The notes under the pieces are model-generated. The model saw only the letters and a list, made by a program, of their open reading frames with translations. It did no database searches and was not told the DNA's origin. From Bacillota bacterium (lineage in GTDB: Bacteria; Bacillota; UBA4882; UBA10575), in NCBI GenBank assembly GCA_012521315.1, contig JAAYMP010000063.1:1-10259 (forward strand): a stretch of DNA of 10,259 nt, given 5' to 3'. Numbering within the stretch: position 1 is the first letter of the stretch; the number at the start of each line of letters is the position of its first letter. Position numbers and translations under genes: made by a program. Below, piece by piece: positions 1 through 6,980 of the stretch.

Positions 1-1252
1 CCCCTTTTTGCGCTGCTCCTTCCACGGTTGCCGCGGACAAAGGGCCGTACGCGAAAAGCGCCACACAACCATAGGCGGCGGTTAACTCCCCGATCTGTTG
101 GTGGGCCTCACGCGCGAGCGGGCCCAGTTCCAGCATGTCTCCTAAAACGGCAATCTTGCGCCCGGGGTTATCCAAGTTGCGCAAGACTTCCAAAGCGGCC
201 TGGACCGATGGCGGGCTGGCGTTATAGGTATCATCCAAAACCATGATGCCACCGGCGTCAATTTTGCGGAGCCGGTTTTCCACCGGGTTAACCCCTTGCA
301 AACCGCGAACCGCCTCGTCCGTGGTCAAGCCCAGGGACAAGCCGGCGGTCAGCGCGGCCAAAGCATTGGCAATATTATGGCGGCCAAGTAAAGGCAGGGT
401 AAATTCAAATTCGCCCCAGCGGCCGTCGGCCGTCACCACTTCTTGTTCGCCTTTGGTGGCGGCGGCAACCATGTAGAGCGCAGGCACGATCTTCGCTTGG
501 CCGTCCGGTTTTCTTAAACTATAAAAAAGACTCTCCCCCGGAAACAGCGCCGCCATCGGCGTCACCAACGGGTCATCGCCATTGAGCACGGCCAATCCCG
601 ACGGGGGAAGGCCGGCGATCAATTCTCCTTTGGCGGCGGCGATCGCCTCCCGGGTTCCCAACAGCTCAAGGTGGGTCACACCGATATTGGTAATTATGCC
701 TACCGTCGGTTGGGCAAGCCGGGTCAGATAGGCGATCTGGCCGGCGCCGCGCATCCCCATCTCCACTACCACCGCCTCGGTTGTCTCGTCGATCTGGAAC
801 AAAGTCTGTGGTAGTCCAATCTCGTTATTAAAGTTTTTCTCCGTCTTAACCACCTTGTACCGTACGCTCAAGACCGCCGCGACCAACTCTTTGGTGGTGG
901 TTTTGCCATTGCTCCCGGTAATCCCGATCACCGGAATGGCATAGCGTTGCCGGTGGAAACGGGCCAAATCACCGTAGGCCAGCAAAGTATCGGGCACCTT
1001 GATCACCGCACCCCGCCAGGCGGCATGGAGTTCGGGCGCCCTGGAACAGACGATCGCCGCCGCCCCTTTCTCCGCCGCCGCCGCGGCAAAATCATGGCCG
1101 TTAAAATTGGGGCCTTTCAACGCAAAAAAAACGTCCCCCGGGACCAGCCGGCGGCTGTCAATGCTCACCCCGGTAATTTGCCGGTGGCTTCCGGCCGTTA
1201 AAAGCTGGCCGTTGGTTGCTTTAATTATCTCTTCCAAAGTAAATTGGGGCAT
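1..1252 (-). CDS. murF: MurF, UDP-N-acetylmuramoyl-tripeptide--D-alanyl-D-alanine ligase (3' end cut by window)
   Basis: MurF is the cytoplasmic ligase that uses ATP to add D-Ala-D-Ala to UDP-MurNAc-tripeptide, the last soluble step of the peptidoglycan precursor. I translated the frame from ATG 1252 without a stop to the window edge (417 codons). The protein begins MPQFTLEEIIKATNGQLL. Residues 110-122 hold the Mur ligase ATP-binding loop GITGSNGKTTTKE. Further on are the central-domain segment EMGMRGAGQI, the LLGRHNIANALAA segment that opens the C-terminal part, and DDTYNASP at 340-347, which is typical of MurF rather than MurC, D or E. MurF proteins are usually about 450-460 residues, so roughly 40 are missing beyond position 1. 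The start is 5 bases after the murE stop, and its GGAGG (1263-1267) lies inside the last murE codons with 10-base spacing, which suggests translational coupling. It is the last visible gene of the dcw operon. Confidence 0.96.
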   Translation of the reverse strand, partial: MPQFTLEEIIKATNGQLLTAGSHRQITGVSIDSRRLVPGDVFFALKGPNFNGHDFAAAAAEKGAAAIVCSRAPELHAAWRGAVIKVPDTLLAYGDLARFHRQRYAIPVIGITGSNGKTTTKELVAAVLSVRYKVVKTEKNFNNEIGLPQTLFQIDETTEAVVVEMGMRGAGQIAYLTRLAQPTVGIITNIGVTHLELLGTREAIAAAKGELIAGLPPSGLAVLNGDDPLVTPMAALFPGESLFYSLRKPDGQAKIVPALYMVAAATKGEQEVVTADGRWGEFEFTLPLLGRHNIANALAALTAGLSLGLTTDEAVRGLQGVNPVENRLRKIDAGGIMVLDDTYNASPPSVQAALEVLRNLDNPGRKIAVLGDMLELGPLAREAHQQIGELTAAYGCVALFAYGPLSAATVEGAAQKG

Positions 1253-1257
1253 TCCTT

Positions 1258-2730
1258 TTAGGCCTCCGCTTTCTCTTTCACCGCGGCCAGGACGGCTTCT
1301 TTATCGTCAAAATGGATTTTGTAGCTGCCAAAATCCTGATAGGTTTCGTGTCCTTTCCCGGCAATGACCACCATGTCACCAGCTTCGGCCATCATGACCG
1401 CCTGACGAATGGCTTCCCCCCGGTCCAAAAGGACGGTAACCCGGCCGTCGGGCTTTCTCTCCAGAAAACCGGCTTTAATCTGTTCCGCAATGGTGGCGGG
1501 GTCTTCCCAACGGGGATTGTCATTGGTAATAAAGGTGTAGTCACTTAATTCGGCGGCAATGCCGCCCATCAACGGTCTTTTTCCTTGGTCCCGGTTTCCG
1601 CCGCACCCGAAAACCGTAATCAGCCGGTTTTTCACCAAGGCCCGGGCGGTCTGCAAAAGATTCTTCAAACTGTCCGGGGTGTGCGCATAATCAATCACCA
1701 CGGTGTACTCCCCGGGGGTTGGCACCAGCTCAAAGCGCCCGGCCACCCCTTCCAGTTGGGCGAGTCCACTCCGAATCGCCTCGCCGTCCAGGCCAAGGGA
1801 AAGCCCCAAGCTGCTGGCGGCCAAGGCGTTATAAACATTAAAACGGCCGATCAAATTAAGGCACAGGGGGAAACGCCCGGCGGGACTAACCAAATCAAAC
1901 ACCGTCTCGCGCATGGTCATTTTAACGTTTTCCGCCCGCACCTGCGCATCCCGGCCCATACCATAGGTGATCACTTCGGCAGCGGTCGCCGCAGCAATCT
2001 GCGGACCGTAGGGATCATCCACGTTGATGATGGCTTTCCCGCGCGCCGGTGGCAAGTCCGCGATGAATTTCGTTTTTACCTTTAAATATTCGTCAAAAGT
2101 TTGGTGGAAATCCAGATGGTCACGGGTAATGTTGGTAAAAATACCGCGGTAAAAATGTAAACCGGCAATCCGCCCCAACGCAATGGCGTGGGAAGAGACT
2201 TCCATCACCACATACTCGGTTTGGCCTTTCACCATTTCCGCAAAGAGCCGGTGGAGTTCAAGCGAGGCGGGCGTGGTGTTTACCGAGGGGAGTTTTTCCC
2301 CGTTGACCAAGTAATAATTGGTCCCGATTAAGCCCACCTTGAAACCGGCCGCTTGGAGAATGGAAGCGATCATAAAGGCGGTCGTGGTTTTTCCTTTCGT
2401 GCCGGTAACCCCGATCAGCTTCAGTTTCGCCGCCGGATCCCCGTAAAAATTCTTCCCCACCAGCACTTGACCGCTTTGGGTATCCTCCACTTGAACCACG
2501 CTTACTCCGGCCGCCACCGAAACCGGTTCTTCCACCATGACGGCGCTGGCCCCTTTGGCCACCGCTTCGTCGATAAACTGATGCCCGTCATGGCGTGAAC
2601 CCCTTAAAGCAATAAATAAAGCGCCGGGGGTTACCGCTTGCGAATTGCTCACCACCGCCGAAATCTCGACCTCCGGATCGCCAGTGAATTGACGGACAGT
2701 TATTCCATTCAAAATTGTTTTTAGCTTCAT
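1258..2730 (-). CDS. murE: MurE, UDP-MurNAc-L-Ala-D-Glu--meso-2,6-diaminopimelate ligase
   Basis: This cytoplasmic Mur ligase adds the third stem-peptide residue to UDP-MurNAc-L-Ala-D-Glu. From ATG 2730 the protein has 490 residues, normal for MurE. The ATP loop GVTGTKGKTTT is at about 107-117. The substrate-binding TTPASLELHRL segment, the EVSSHAIALGR and TNITRDHLDFH motifs, a GRFNVYNALAA segment near 295, and GKGHETYQ near 458 follow in family order. The DNPR motif (about 404-407) is the known signature of meso-diaminopimelate-specific enzymes, whereas lysine-adding enzymes differ there, so I infer a DAP-type wall. The frame can be extended to a TTG at 2745, but nothing upstream of that TTG resembles a ribosome binding site. 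An AAGGTG (2737-2742) sits 6 bases before ATG 2730, so I chose the shorter form. It lies between the PBP gene (73-base gap) and murF (5-base gap). Confidence 0.96.
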   Translation of the reverse strand: MKLKTILNGITVRQFTGDPEVEISAVVSNSQAVTPGALFIALRGSRHDGHQFIDEAVAKGASAVMVEEPVSVAAGVSVVQVEDTQSGQVLVGKNFYGDPAAKLKLIGVTGTKGKTTTAFMIASILQAAGFKVGLIGTNYYLVNGEKLPSVNTTPASLELHRLFAEMVKGQTEYVVMEVSSHAIALGRIAGLHFYRGIFTNITRDHLDFHQTFDEYLKVKTKFIADLPPARGKAIINVDDPYGPQIAAATAAEVITYGMGRDAQVRAENVKMTMRETVFDLVSPAGRFPLCLNLIGRFNVYNALAASSLGLSLGLDGEAIRSGLAQLEGVAGRFELVPTPGEYTVVIDYAHTPDSLKNLLQTARALVKNRLITVFGCGGNRDQGKRPLMGGIAAELSDYTFITNDNPRWEDPATIAEQIKAGFLERKPDGRVTVLLDRGEAIRQAVMMAEAGDMVVIAGKGHETYQDFGSYKIHFDDKEAVLAAVKEKAEA

Positions 2731-2803
2731 CTTTGACACCTTCAACTAATAAAATATTTCTCCGCCCATTGCTATTCTTAACAATTTTTAGCATATTATT
2801 CCA
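2731..2803 (-). other. Intergenic gap between the PBP gene and murE, with the murE ribosome binding site
   Basis: At 73 bases this is the longest gap inside the dcw operon, and it is clearly more AT-rich than the flanking genes. It contains AAGGTG at 2737-2742, six bases before ATG 2730, which decides the murE start. I found no convincing sigma-A promoter (best candidates lack a usable -35/-10 pair) and no hairpin with a T-tract, so murE is probably co-transcribed with the upstream genes. Confidence 0.5.
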
Positions 2804-4927
2804 CTAACGGTTCCGGTCGGCCGCGGGGCTTATGAAGTAGACCGTAACCGTCGCCCCGGTCGAAAGCCGCGTTCCGGCGGCGGGGACCTGCTGGTAGGCG
2901 ATGCCCGACCCGTTCACCGCGATTCTCAACCCCAGATCAGTGACGGCTTTAGTTGCTTCCTGCGGGGTGAGTCCGGCCAAGTTGGGTACCAAGACCGTGG
3001 TATGTTCCCTTCGGTACCTGGACTCTTCATCACAATAGAGCAGGATGGTGGTTTGCGGTTCTACGGCCACGCCGGCCTTTGGATTCTGGTCAATGACATA
3101 CTCGCCCGTCCCGAGCAACCGGTGGGTCAGTCCCATCTGTTTCAGGATCTGAATTGCCTCCCCCTTGGGCAAATGCAACAGGTTCGGTACCACCACCGCG
3201 TTGTCATCGCGTTTTTGGCGTCTCTCCTCCAACTCACGGCTGGGGTGAACCCCCAGGTACCGGAGGACATCCCCGACCATCGAGGAGAAAAACGGGGCGG
3301 CAATCACCCCACCGTATTTAACCGGCCCTTGCGGTTCATCCAAGATAATGATCCCAGCCACTTTGGGGTTTTCGACGGGGGCAAAACCAATGAAAGAGGC
3401 AATCCGTTCCTGCCCGTATCCGCCCCTGTCCGGCTTTTGTGCCGTCCCGGTTTTCCCCGCCACCCGGTATCCGGCAATCCGGGCCCGGTTCCCGGAACCG
3501 TTTTCCACCGCCGAAGTCAAGATGGACGCCAGTTCGCGGGCGGTCTGTTCCGAGATGACCTGCCGGATTGTTTTAACGCCAAACTCCTTTAGCACTTCCT
3601 GGCCGTCAGGGGTACGGATCTCCTTCACCAAACGGGGCTCCAGTAGTTTACCGCCGTTGGCAATGGTACTGAGCGCACAGAGCAACTGTAAAGGGGTGAT
3701 CGAGATCCCTTGCCCAAATCCCATCGTCGCCAGTTCAACGTTTTTGATGCGCGCAAGCGGGGGGATGATTCCCCGCGCCTCCCCGGGGAAGTCAACCCCG
3801 GTTTGCTGGCCAAAGCCGAAGGCCTGTATATATTGGTAAAATCTCTGCGGCCCCAGACGGAGCGCCAGGGAAGCGAAGACAGGATTGCAAGAATTCTCGA
3901 CCGCTTCAACAAAGGTTTGGCTGCCATGTCCCCCCGCCCGCCAACACTTCAGCCGCCGGTCTTCAACGATGATAAAACCCGGATCGAAAAATTGGGAGTC
4001 CCGCCGGACAATCCCTTCTTCCAGGGCCGCCGCGGCCGTGACAATCTTAAACGTCGAACCCGGTTCATACTGATCCGCAAGGACCCAGTTGCGCCGGTTC
4101 GCCACCGGATACTGACCGTAGTTATTAGGATCGAAAGAAGGGTAATTGGCAAGGGCAAGGATTTCGCCGGTCATGGGGTCCATGAGGATGACCGCCCCTT
4201 TTTTGGCCCCATTCTCCAAAACCGCCTTTTCCAATTCCCGTTCGGCAATATACTGGATCACCTGGTCGATGGTCAAAACGATCGACGCCCCGTTCTGAGC
4301 GTCGATGAAACGTCGTTCGCCCAAAGGAATATGATTCCCTTTGGAATCATACTCGGCCTGTTCGCGGCCGGGAATTCCGCAAAGATACTGGTCGTAGTAT
4401 TTCTCAATACCCTCCAACCCTTGGTTGTCAATCCCGGAGATCCCCAAGACATGGGCGGCCACCCCCCCCTGGAGGTAAAACCGCTGCGCTTTTTGGGAAA
4501 CCTCCACGCCCGGCAAGCGGGCTTCCTTGATCATCTGTACTTCTTCCGGTAAAGGTTTTAATTTAAGCCACACAAATGATGTTTTCTTCGTCAGCTTACT
4601 ATAGACTTCCTTTTCCGGAAGGTTTAATTTTTCGGCAACAATTTTCGCCGTGCCTCGCGGGTTTTTGATCTGGTATGGAATGGCGTAAACGGCTTCCGTT
4701 TCGAAACTAAAGGCCAAGGTATTCATATTCCGGTCGAAGATTGTACCACGCATCGGTTCGACCCGAATGTCCCTCAGCCTTTGGTCTTCCGCCATGTGCT
4801 GATAGTAACTGGCCTTAATCCCCTGAATATAAAAAAGACGACCTGTCAGGATTCCGATGACACCAAAAATACTTAATAGAAGTAAGGTCGTTCTTTTCCT
4901 AAGTACTACTGGATTCAACCCGGGCAC
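2804..4927 (-). CDS. ftsI: Class B penicillin-binding protein with two PASTA domains (FtsI/PBP2B/SpoVD family)
   Basis: This is a membrane-anchored D,D-transpeptidase that cross-links septal (or spore) peptidoglycan outside the membrane. The 707-residue protein has a short basic N-terminus, one membrane segment (about 14-35), a PBP dimerisation domain with RGTIFDR at 60-66, and the transpeptidase domain. All three catalytic motifs are intact: STFK at 291-294 (nucleophile Ser291), SCN at 346-348 and KTG at 492-494. Two PASTA domains follow (about 578-633 and 645-699), each opening with a VPNL motif. B. subtilis PBP2B is about 716 residues with two PASTA domains, while SpoVD is about 646 with one, so architecture favours a PBP2B-like divisome enzyme. 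Clostridial homologues at this locus are nevertheless often named SpoVD, and I cannot separate the roles by sequence alone. The GTG start is supported by GGGGAGG 7 bases upstream (4935-4941). It lies 29 bases after ftsL. Confidence 0.93.
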   Translation of the reverse strand: MPGLNPVVLRKRTTLLLLSIFGVIGILTGRLFYIQGIKASYYQHMAEDQRLRDIRVEPMRGTIFDRNMNTLAFSFETEAVYAIPYQIKNPRGTAKIVAEKLNLPEKEVYSKLTKKTSFVWLKLKPLPEEVQMIKEARLPGVEVSQKAQRFYLQGGVAAHVLGISGIDNQGLEGIEKYYDQYLCGIPGREQAEYDSKGNHIPLGERRFIDAQNGASIVLTIDQVIQYIAERELEKAVLENGAKKGAVILMDPMTGEILALANYPSFDPNNYGQYPVANRRNWVLADQYEPGSTFKIVTAAAALEEGIVRRDSQFFDPGFIIVEDRRLKCWRAGGHGSQTFVEAVENSCNPVFASLALRLGPQRFYQYIQAFGFGQQTGVDFPGEARGIIPPLARIKNVELATMGFGQGISITPLQLLCALSTIANGGKLLEPRLVKEIRTPDGQEVLKEFGVKTIRQVISEQTARELASILTSAVENGSGNRARIAGYRVAGKTGTAQKPDRGGYGQERIASFIGFAPVENPKVAGIIILDEPQGPVKYGGVIAAPFFSSMVGDVLRYLGVHPSRELEERRQKRDDNAVVVPNLLHLPKGEAIQILKQMGLTHRLLGTGEYVIDQNPKAGVAVEPQTTILLYCDEESRYRREHTTVLVPNLAGLTPQEATKAVTDLGLRIAVNGSGIAYQQVPAAGTRLSTGATVTVYFISPAADRNR

Positions 4928-4956
4928 CAGGATACCTCCCCTAACTGCTCAACTGT

Positions 4957-5436
4957 TCACTCCGCACGTACTCCCTTAGCCAAGGTCCGTCCCATCCCGG
5001 ACACCCAGTCATGGATCTTTGCCGGGATCGTTTTTTCCCGAAGCGAAGCGGCCGGATCAATACTTAAGATGGACGGCGGCAGAACAAGGCTGGGCGGAAG
5101 CTGAACCAGGGCACTCTGCTCCTTTTGGCTTGACTCTTCCCATCCCCGCGCCAGTCGCGCAACCTGTTGCTGGGTGAGGTAACCGGCCAGCTCATACTGG
5201 AACCAGCCGATCTTTTTATCCACCATCTGAATCTCCGCTTCGACTTTCTTTAAGTGGTATTGGGTCTGGGCTACAAGGGCTTGGATGGAGGCGTTCGCCA
5301 TCGTTAACATGACAAATAACCCGCCCACACGCAGAACCTTCCGGACTTGATCCATATTGATTACCAATTTCTTCACTTTCTTGGTGCGTACCTTAGGAGG
5401 ATCGGGTATTAATCTGCTCGCACCTGCCCTGATCAT
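4957..5436 (-). CDS. ftsL: FtsL-like cell division protein
   Basis: FtsL is a small bitopic membrane protein that joins DivIC/FtsB and DivIB/FtsQ in the divisome and helps activate septal synthesis by FtsW and the class B PBP. FtsL proteins conserve little sequence, so the call rests on position (between rsmH and the PBP, as in nearly all dcw clusters) and topology. The 159 residues comprise a basic N-terminus (KVRTKKVKK, about 15-23), one hydrophobic segment (about 35-55, with unusually many small and polar residues), and then a heptad-like helix (about 57-95: QTQYHLKKVEAEIQMVDKKI) that fits the extracytoplasmic coiled coil. A proline-rich stretch (QLPPSLVLPPS, about 112-122) and a basic tail follow, which makes it longer than the usual 100-120 residues. 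ATG 5436 has AAAGGAG about 9 bases upstream, and the gap after rsmH is 22 bases. Confidence 0.8.
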   Translation of the reverse strand: MIRAGASRLIPDPPKVRTKKVKKLVINMDQVRKVLRVGGLFVMLTMANASIQALVAQTQYHLKKVEAEIQMVDKKIGWFQYELAGYLTQQQVARLARGWEESSQKEQSALVQLPPSLVLPPSILSIDPAASLREKTIPAKIHDWVSGMGRTLAKGVRAE

Positions 5437-5458
5437 GTTTATGCTCTCCTTTCCGAAC

Positions 5459-6400
5459 CTAGACCAGTTTAGAGGCAGCCCGTAGTTTGGCGCTCCTGCT
5501 GCGGTGGTTCTCCCGGCACTCTTCGGCGGTAGGAACCACCGGCTGCGGGGTTAATATTTTTAGCTCCGGTTTTCCTTTGCACCGGCAGACAGGCAGCCCG
5601 GGAGGACAGTGACACGCCTTCGCTTTCTCGCGAAATATTCTTTTCACCATCCGGTCTTCCAAAGAATGAAAACTGATCACCACAATGCGGCCGCCCGGTT
5701 TTAAAGCTGTAATCCCGGCCGTCAGCCCTTCCGCAAGGGCTTCCAGTTCCTTGTTGACGGCGATCCGGATAGCTTGAAAGGTACGACGGGCGGGATGGGG
5801 GCCGGTCCGCCGTGCCCCAGCCGGAATGGCCGCTTTGATCACCTCAACCAACTGATCGGTGGTGGTCAGGGGCGCTTTTTCACGCGCTTCTACAATAAAC
5901 TGGGCAATCCGGCTGGCCCACCGCTCTTCCCCGTATTCGCGGATCACCCGCGCCAGTTCGGCTTGGGAAAAAGTATTAACCAGATCGGCCGCGGAAAATG
6001 TTTGCTCCGGATTCATGCGCATATCCAAAACGGCCTTTTGTTGGTAGGAAAAACCCCTTTCCCCCCGGTCAAGCTGGAGGGAAGAGACGCCAAGATCCAA
6101 CAGCAACCCGTCGATTCCCTGCGGGGATGATTGCCGGAGAATTGCCCCAAGATTACGGAAATTATCATGGAAAAGGAGCAATTTCCCAGGAAAACAAGCC
6201 AGGTTTTCGCGGGCCAGCGCCAGGGCCGCCCCGTCCTGATCAATCCCAATCAAGGTCCCTGTTGCCCCCAGCCGGGTGGCGATTAGTTTGCTATGCCCGC
6301 CTAAGCCGATCGTCCCATCGACGATCACTTCTCCCGGTTGGGGGTCAAGGTACTGGATAACCTCCGCCGGCATTACCGGTTGGTGCCAGACTTCTGCCAT
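5459..6400 (-). CDS. rsmH: RsmH, 16S rRNA (cytosine-1402 N4)-methyltransferase
   Basis: RsmH (MraW) uses S-adenosylmethionine to methylate N4 of C1402 of 16S rRNA, in the decoding centre near the ribosomal P site. The length of 313 residues is standard. Visible family motifs, in order, are HQPVMPAEVI near the N-terminus, the SAM-binding VDGTIGLGGHS (27-37), GIDQDGAAL (52-60), LLDLGVSSLQLDRGERGFS (100-118), RRTFQAIRIAVNKELE (205-220) and VISFHSLEDRMVKRIF (241-256). A cysteine cluster, CHCPPGLPVCRC (263-274), follows near the C-terminus, as is common in Gram-positive members. ATG 6400 has AGGAAGG 6 bases upstream. It starts 18 bases after mraZ and ends 22 bases before ftsL, as second gene of the dcw operon. 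Confidence 0.97.
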   Translation of the reverse strand: MAEVWHQPVMPAEVIQYLDPQPGEVIVDGTIGLGGHSKLIATRLGATGTLIGIDQDGAALALARENLACFPGKLLLFHDNFRNLGAILRQSSPQGIDGLLLDLGVSSLQLDRGERGFSYQQKAVLDMRMNPEQTFSAADLVNTFSQAELARVIREYGEERWASRIAQFIVEAREKAPLTTTDQLVEVIKAAIPAGARRTGPHPARRTFQAIRIAVNKELEALAEGLTAGITALKPGGRIVVISFHSLEDRMVKRIFREKAKACHCPPGLPVCRCKGKPELKILTPQPVVPTAEECRENHRSRSAKLRAASKLV

Positions 6401-6418
6401 CGATAACCTTCCTGTCTT

Positions 6419-6850
6419 CTAAATCCCGATCCCCACAATCTTTTCGGCCAACGCTTCGTAGGAGTCTTCCGCCTGGGTCGCGTACGCCTCCCAGACCTCC
6501 CGCGCCCAAATCTCAATGCGGGTGGAGACCCCCAGAATATAAAGGTCTTTTTCGATCTGGGCGTAGGTGCGGAGATGGGGCGGAATGGAAACCCGCCACT
6601 GCTTGTCCGGTTCACATTCAACGGCACCCGAAAAGAACATCCGGACAAAGGCACGGGTATCGGCCTGTGTGGTCGGTAAAGACCGCATTTTTTCTTCTAT
6701 AGTTTCCCACTCGGAGAGGGGATAAACAAAGAGCGAACGGTCAAGTCCACGGGTGAGAATAAACTTCACCCCCAAGCCTTCCCTTAGTTTGGCCGGGATG
6801 ATGAGACGCCCTTTATCATCCAAGGAGTGTTGGTATTCCCCCATAAACAA
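6419..6850 (-). CDS. mraZ: MraZ, transcriptional regulator of the dcw operon
   Basis: MraZ is an AbrB-fold DNA-binding protein that forms ring-shaped oligomers and binds phased direct repeats in its own promoter to control the dcw operon. The 143-residue length matches B. subtilis MraZ. The start MFMGEYQHSLDDKGR closely matches the family and supports the TTG at 6850. A GGGAGG tract lies about 10 bases upstream, whereas ATG 6844 would be some 16 bases from it. The two SpoVT/AbrB-like repeats carry DDKGR (11-15) and DKQWR (82-86). The second motif is normally DKQGR, and here the Gly is Trp85 (codon TGG at 6596-6598), although the D-x3-R pattern remains. Other family segments are FILTRGLDRSLFVYP (30-44), MFFSGAVECE (71-80) and RIEIW near residue 113. 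It is the first gene of the operon, 18 bases before rsmH. Confidence 0.96.
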   Translation of the reverse strand: MFMGEYQHSLDDKGRLIIPAKLREGLGVKFILTRGLDRSLFVYPLSEWETIEEKMRSLPTTQADTRAFVRMFFSGAVECEPDKQWRVSIPPHLRTYAQIEKDLYILGVSTRIEIWAREVWEAYATQAEDSYEALAEKIVGIGI

Positions 6851-6856
6851 GACCGT

Positions 6857-6922
6857 TCCACCCTCCCCTCCATTTTACTCCACTTCGCTCCACTTCGTCT
6901 CCTTACTATCCATATTGCCCCA
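6857..6922 (-). promoter_or_regulatory. mraZ operator: Candidate MraZ operator: phased TGG repeats
   Basis: Read on the minus strand, three identical TGGAG units start at 6892, 6882 and 6872, exactly 10 bases apart. On the same 10-base phase lie TGGGG at 6922 and TGGAT at 6912. A degenerate AGGAG fills the intermediate turn (start 6903), and TGGAA lies at 6860. MraZ is known to bind TGGG- or GTGG-type direct repeats with about 10-base periodicity upstream of mraZ. The array spans the promoter spacer, the -10 region, the untranslated leader and the edge of the ribosome binding site, so binding could block both transcription and translation. The repeats are seen directly; binding is inferred. 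Confidence 0.75.
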
Positions 6923-6940
6923 ATTTACTGGATTTGTCAA
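6912..6940 (-). promoter_or_regulatory. Sigma-A promoter of the mraZ (dcw) operon
   Basis: A perfect -35 box TTGACA (6935-6940) is followed after 17 bases by a weaker -10 box, CAATAT (6912-6917). Upstream is an A/T-rich stretch that doubles as the T-tract of the preceding terminator. The expected start of transcription is near 6903-6906, giving a leader of about 55 bases before the mraZ TTG. The poor -10 overlaps two TGG units of the operator, which fits a promoter tuned for repression. Confidence 0.7.
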
Positions 6941-6948
6941 GACTTTTT

Positions 6949-6980
6949 AAAAAGAAAAAGAGCCCCTAATTTAGAGGCCT
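6949..6980 (-). terminator. Intrinsic terminator in front of the dcw promoter
   Basis: On the minus strand GGCCTCT (6973-6979) pairs with AGGGGCT (6961-6967) across a 5-base loop (7 pairs, two of them G-U), followed by CTTTTTCTTTTT (6949-6960). The hairpin contains the TAA stop of the small frame 6971-7141 and lies 8 bases before the mraZ -35 box. It would end transcripts entering from the pnp side and isolate the dcw operon. Confidence 0.7.

Noticed and set aside
1585..2085. Plus-strand 166-codon frame opposite murE
   Set aside because: It is the reverse reading of a well-supported murE with all family motifs.
2588..2794. A 68-codon minus-strand frame from ATG 2794 that overlaps the start of murE
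   Set aside because: It becomes an off-frame reading of murE after about 20 codons and has no family features; murE is certain in its own frame.
2731..2803. Possible internal promoter for murE in the AT-rich gap
   Set aside because: TTGTTA and TAGCAA are the best -35 candidates, but neither has a good -10 at 16-18 bases.
3002..4552. Long plus-strand open frames (up to 280 codons) opposite the PBP gene
   Set aside because: They mirror a gene with all catalytic motifs intact. Low stop frequency on the opposite strand is expected in GC-biased coding sequence, and the translations show no domain.
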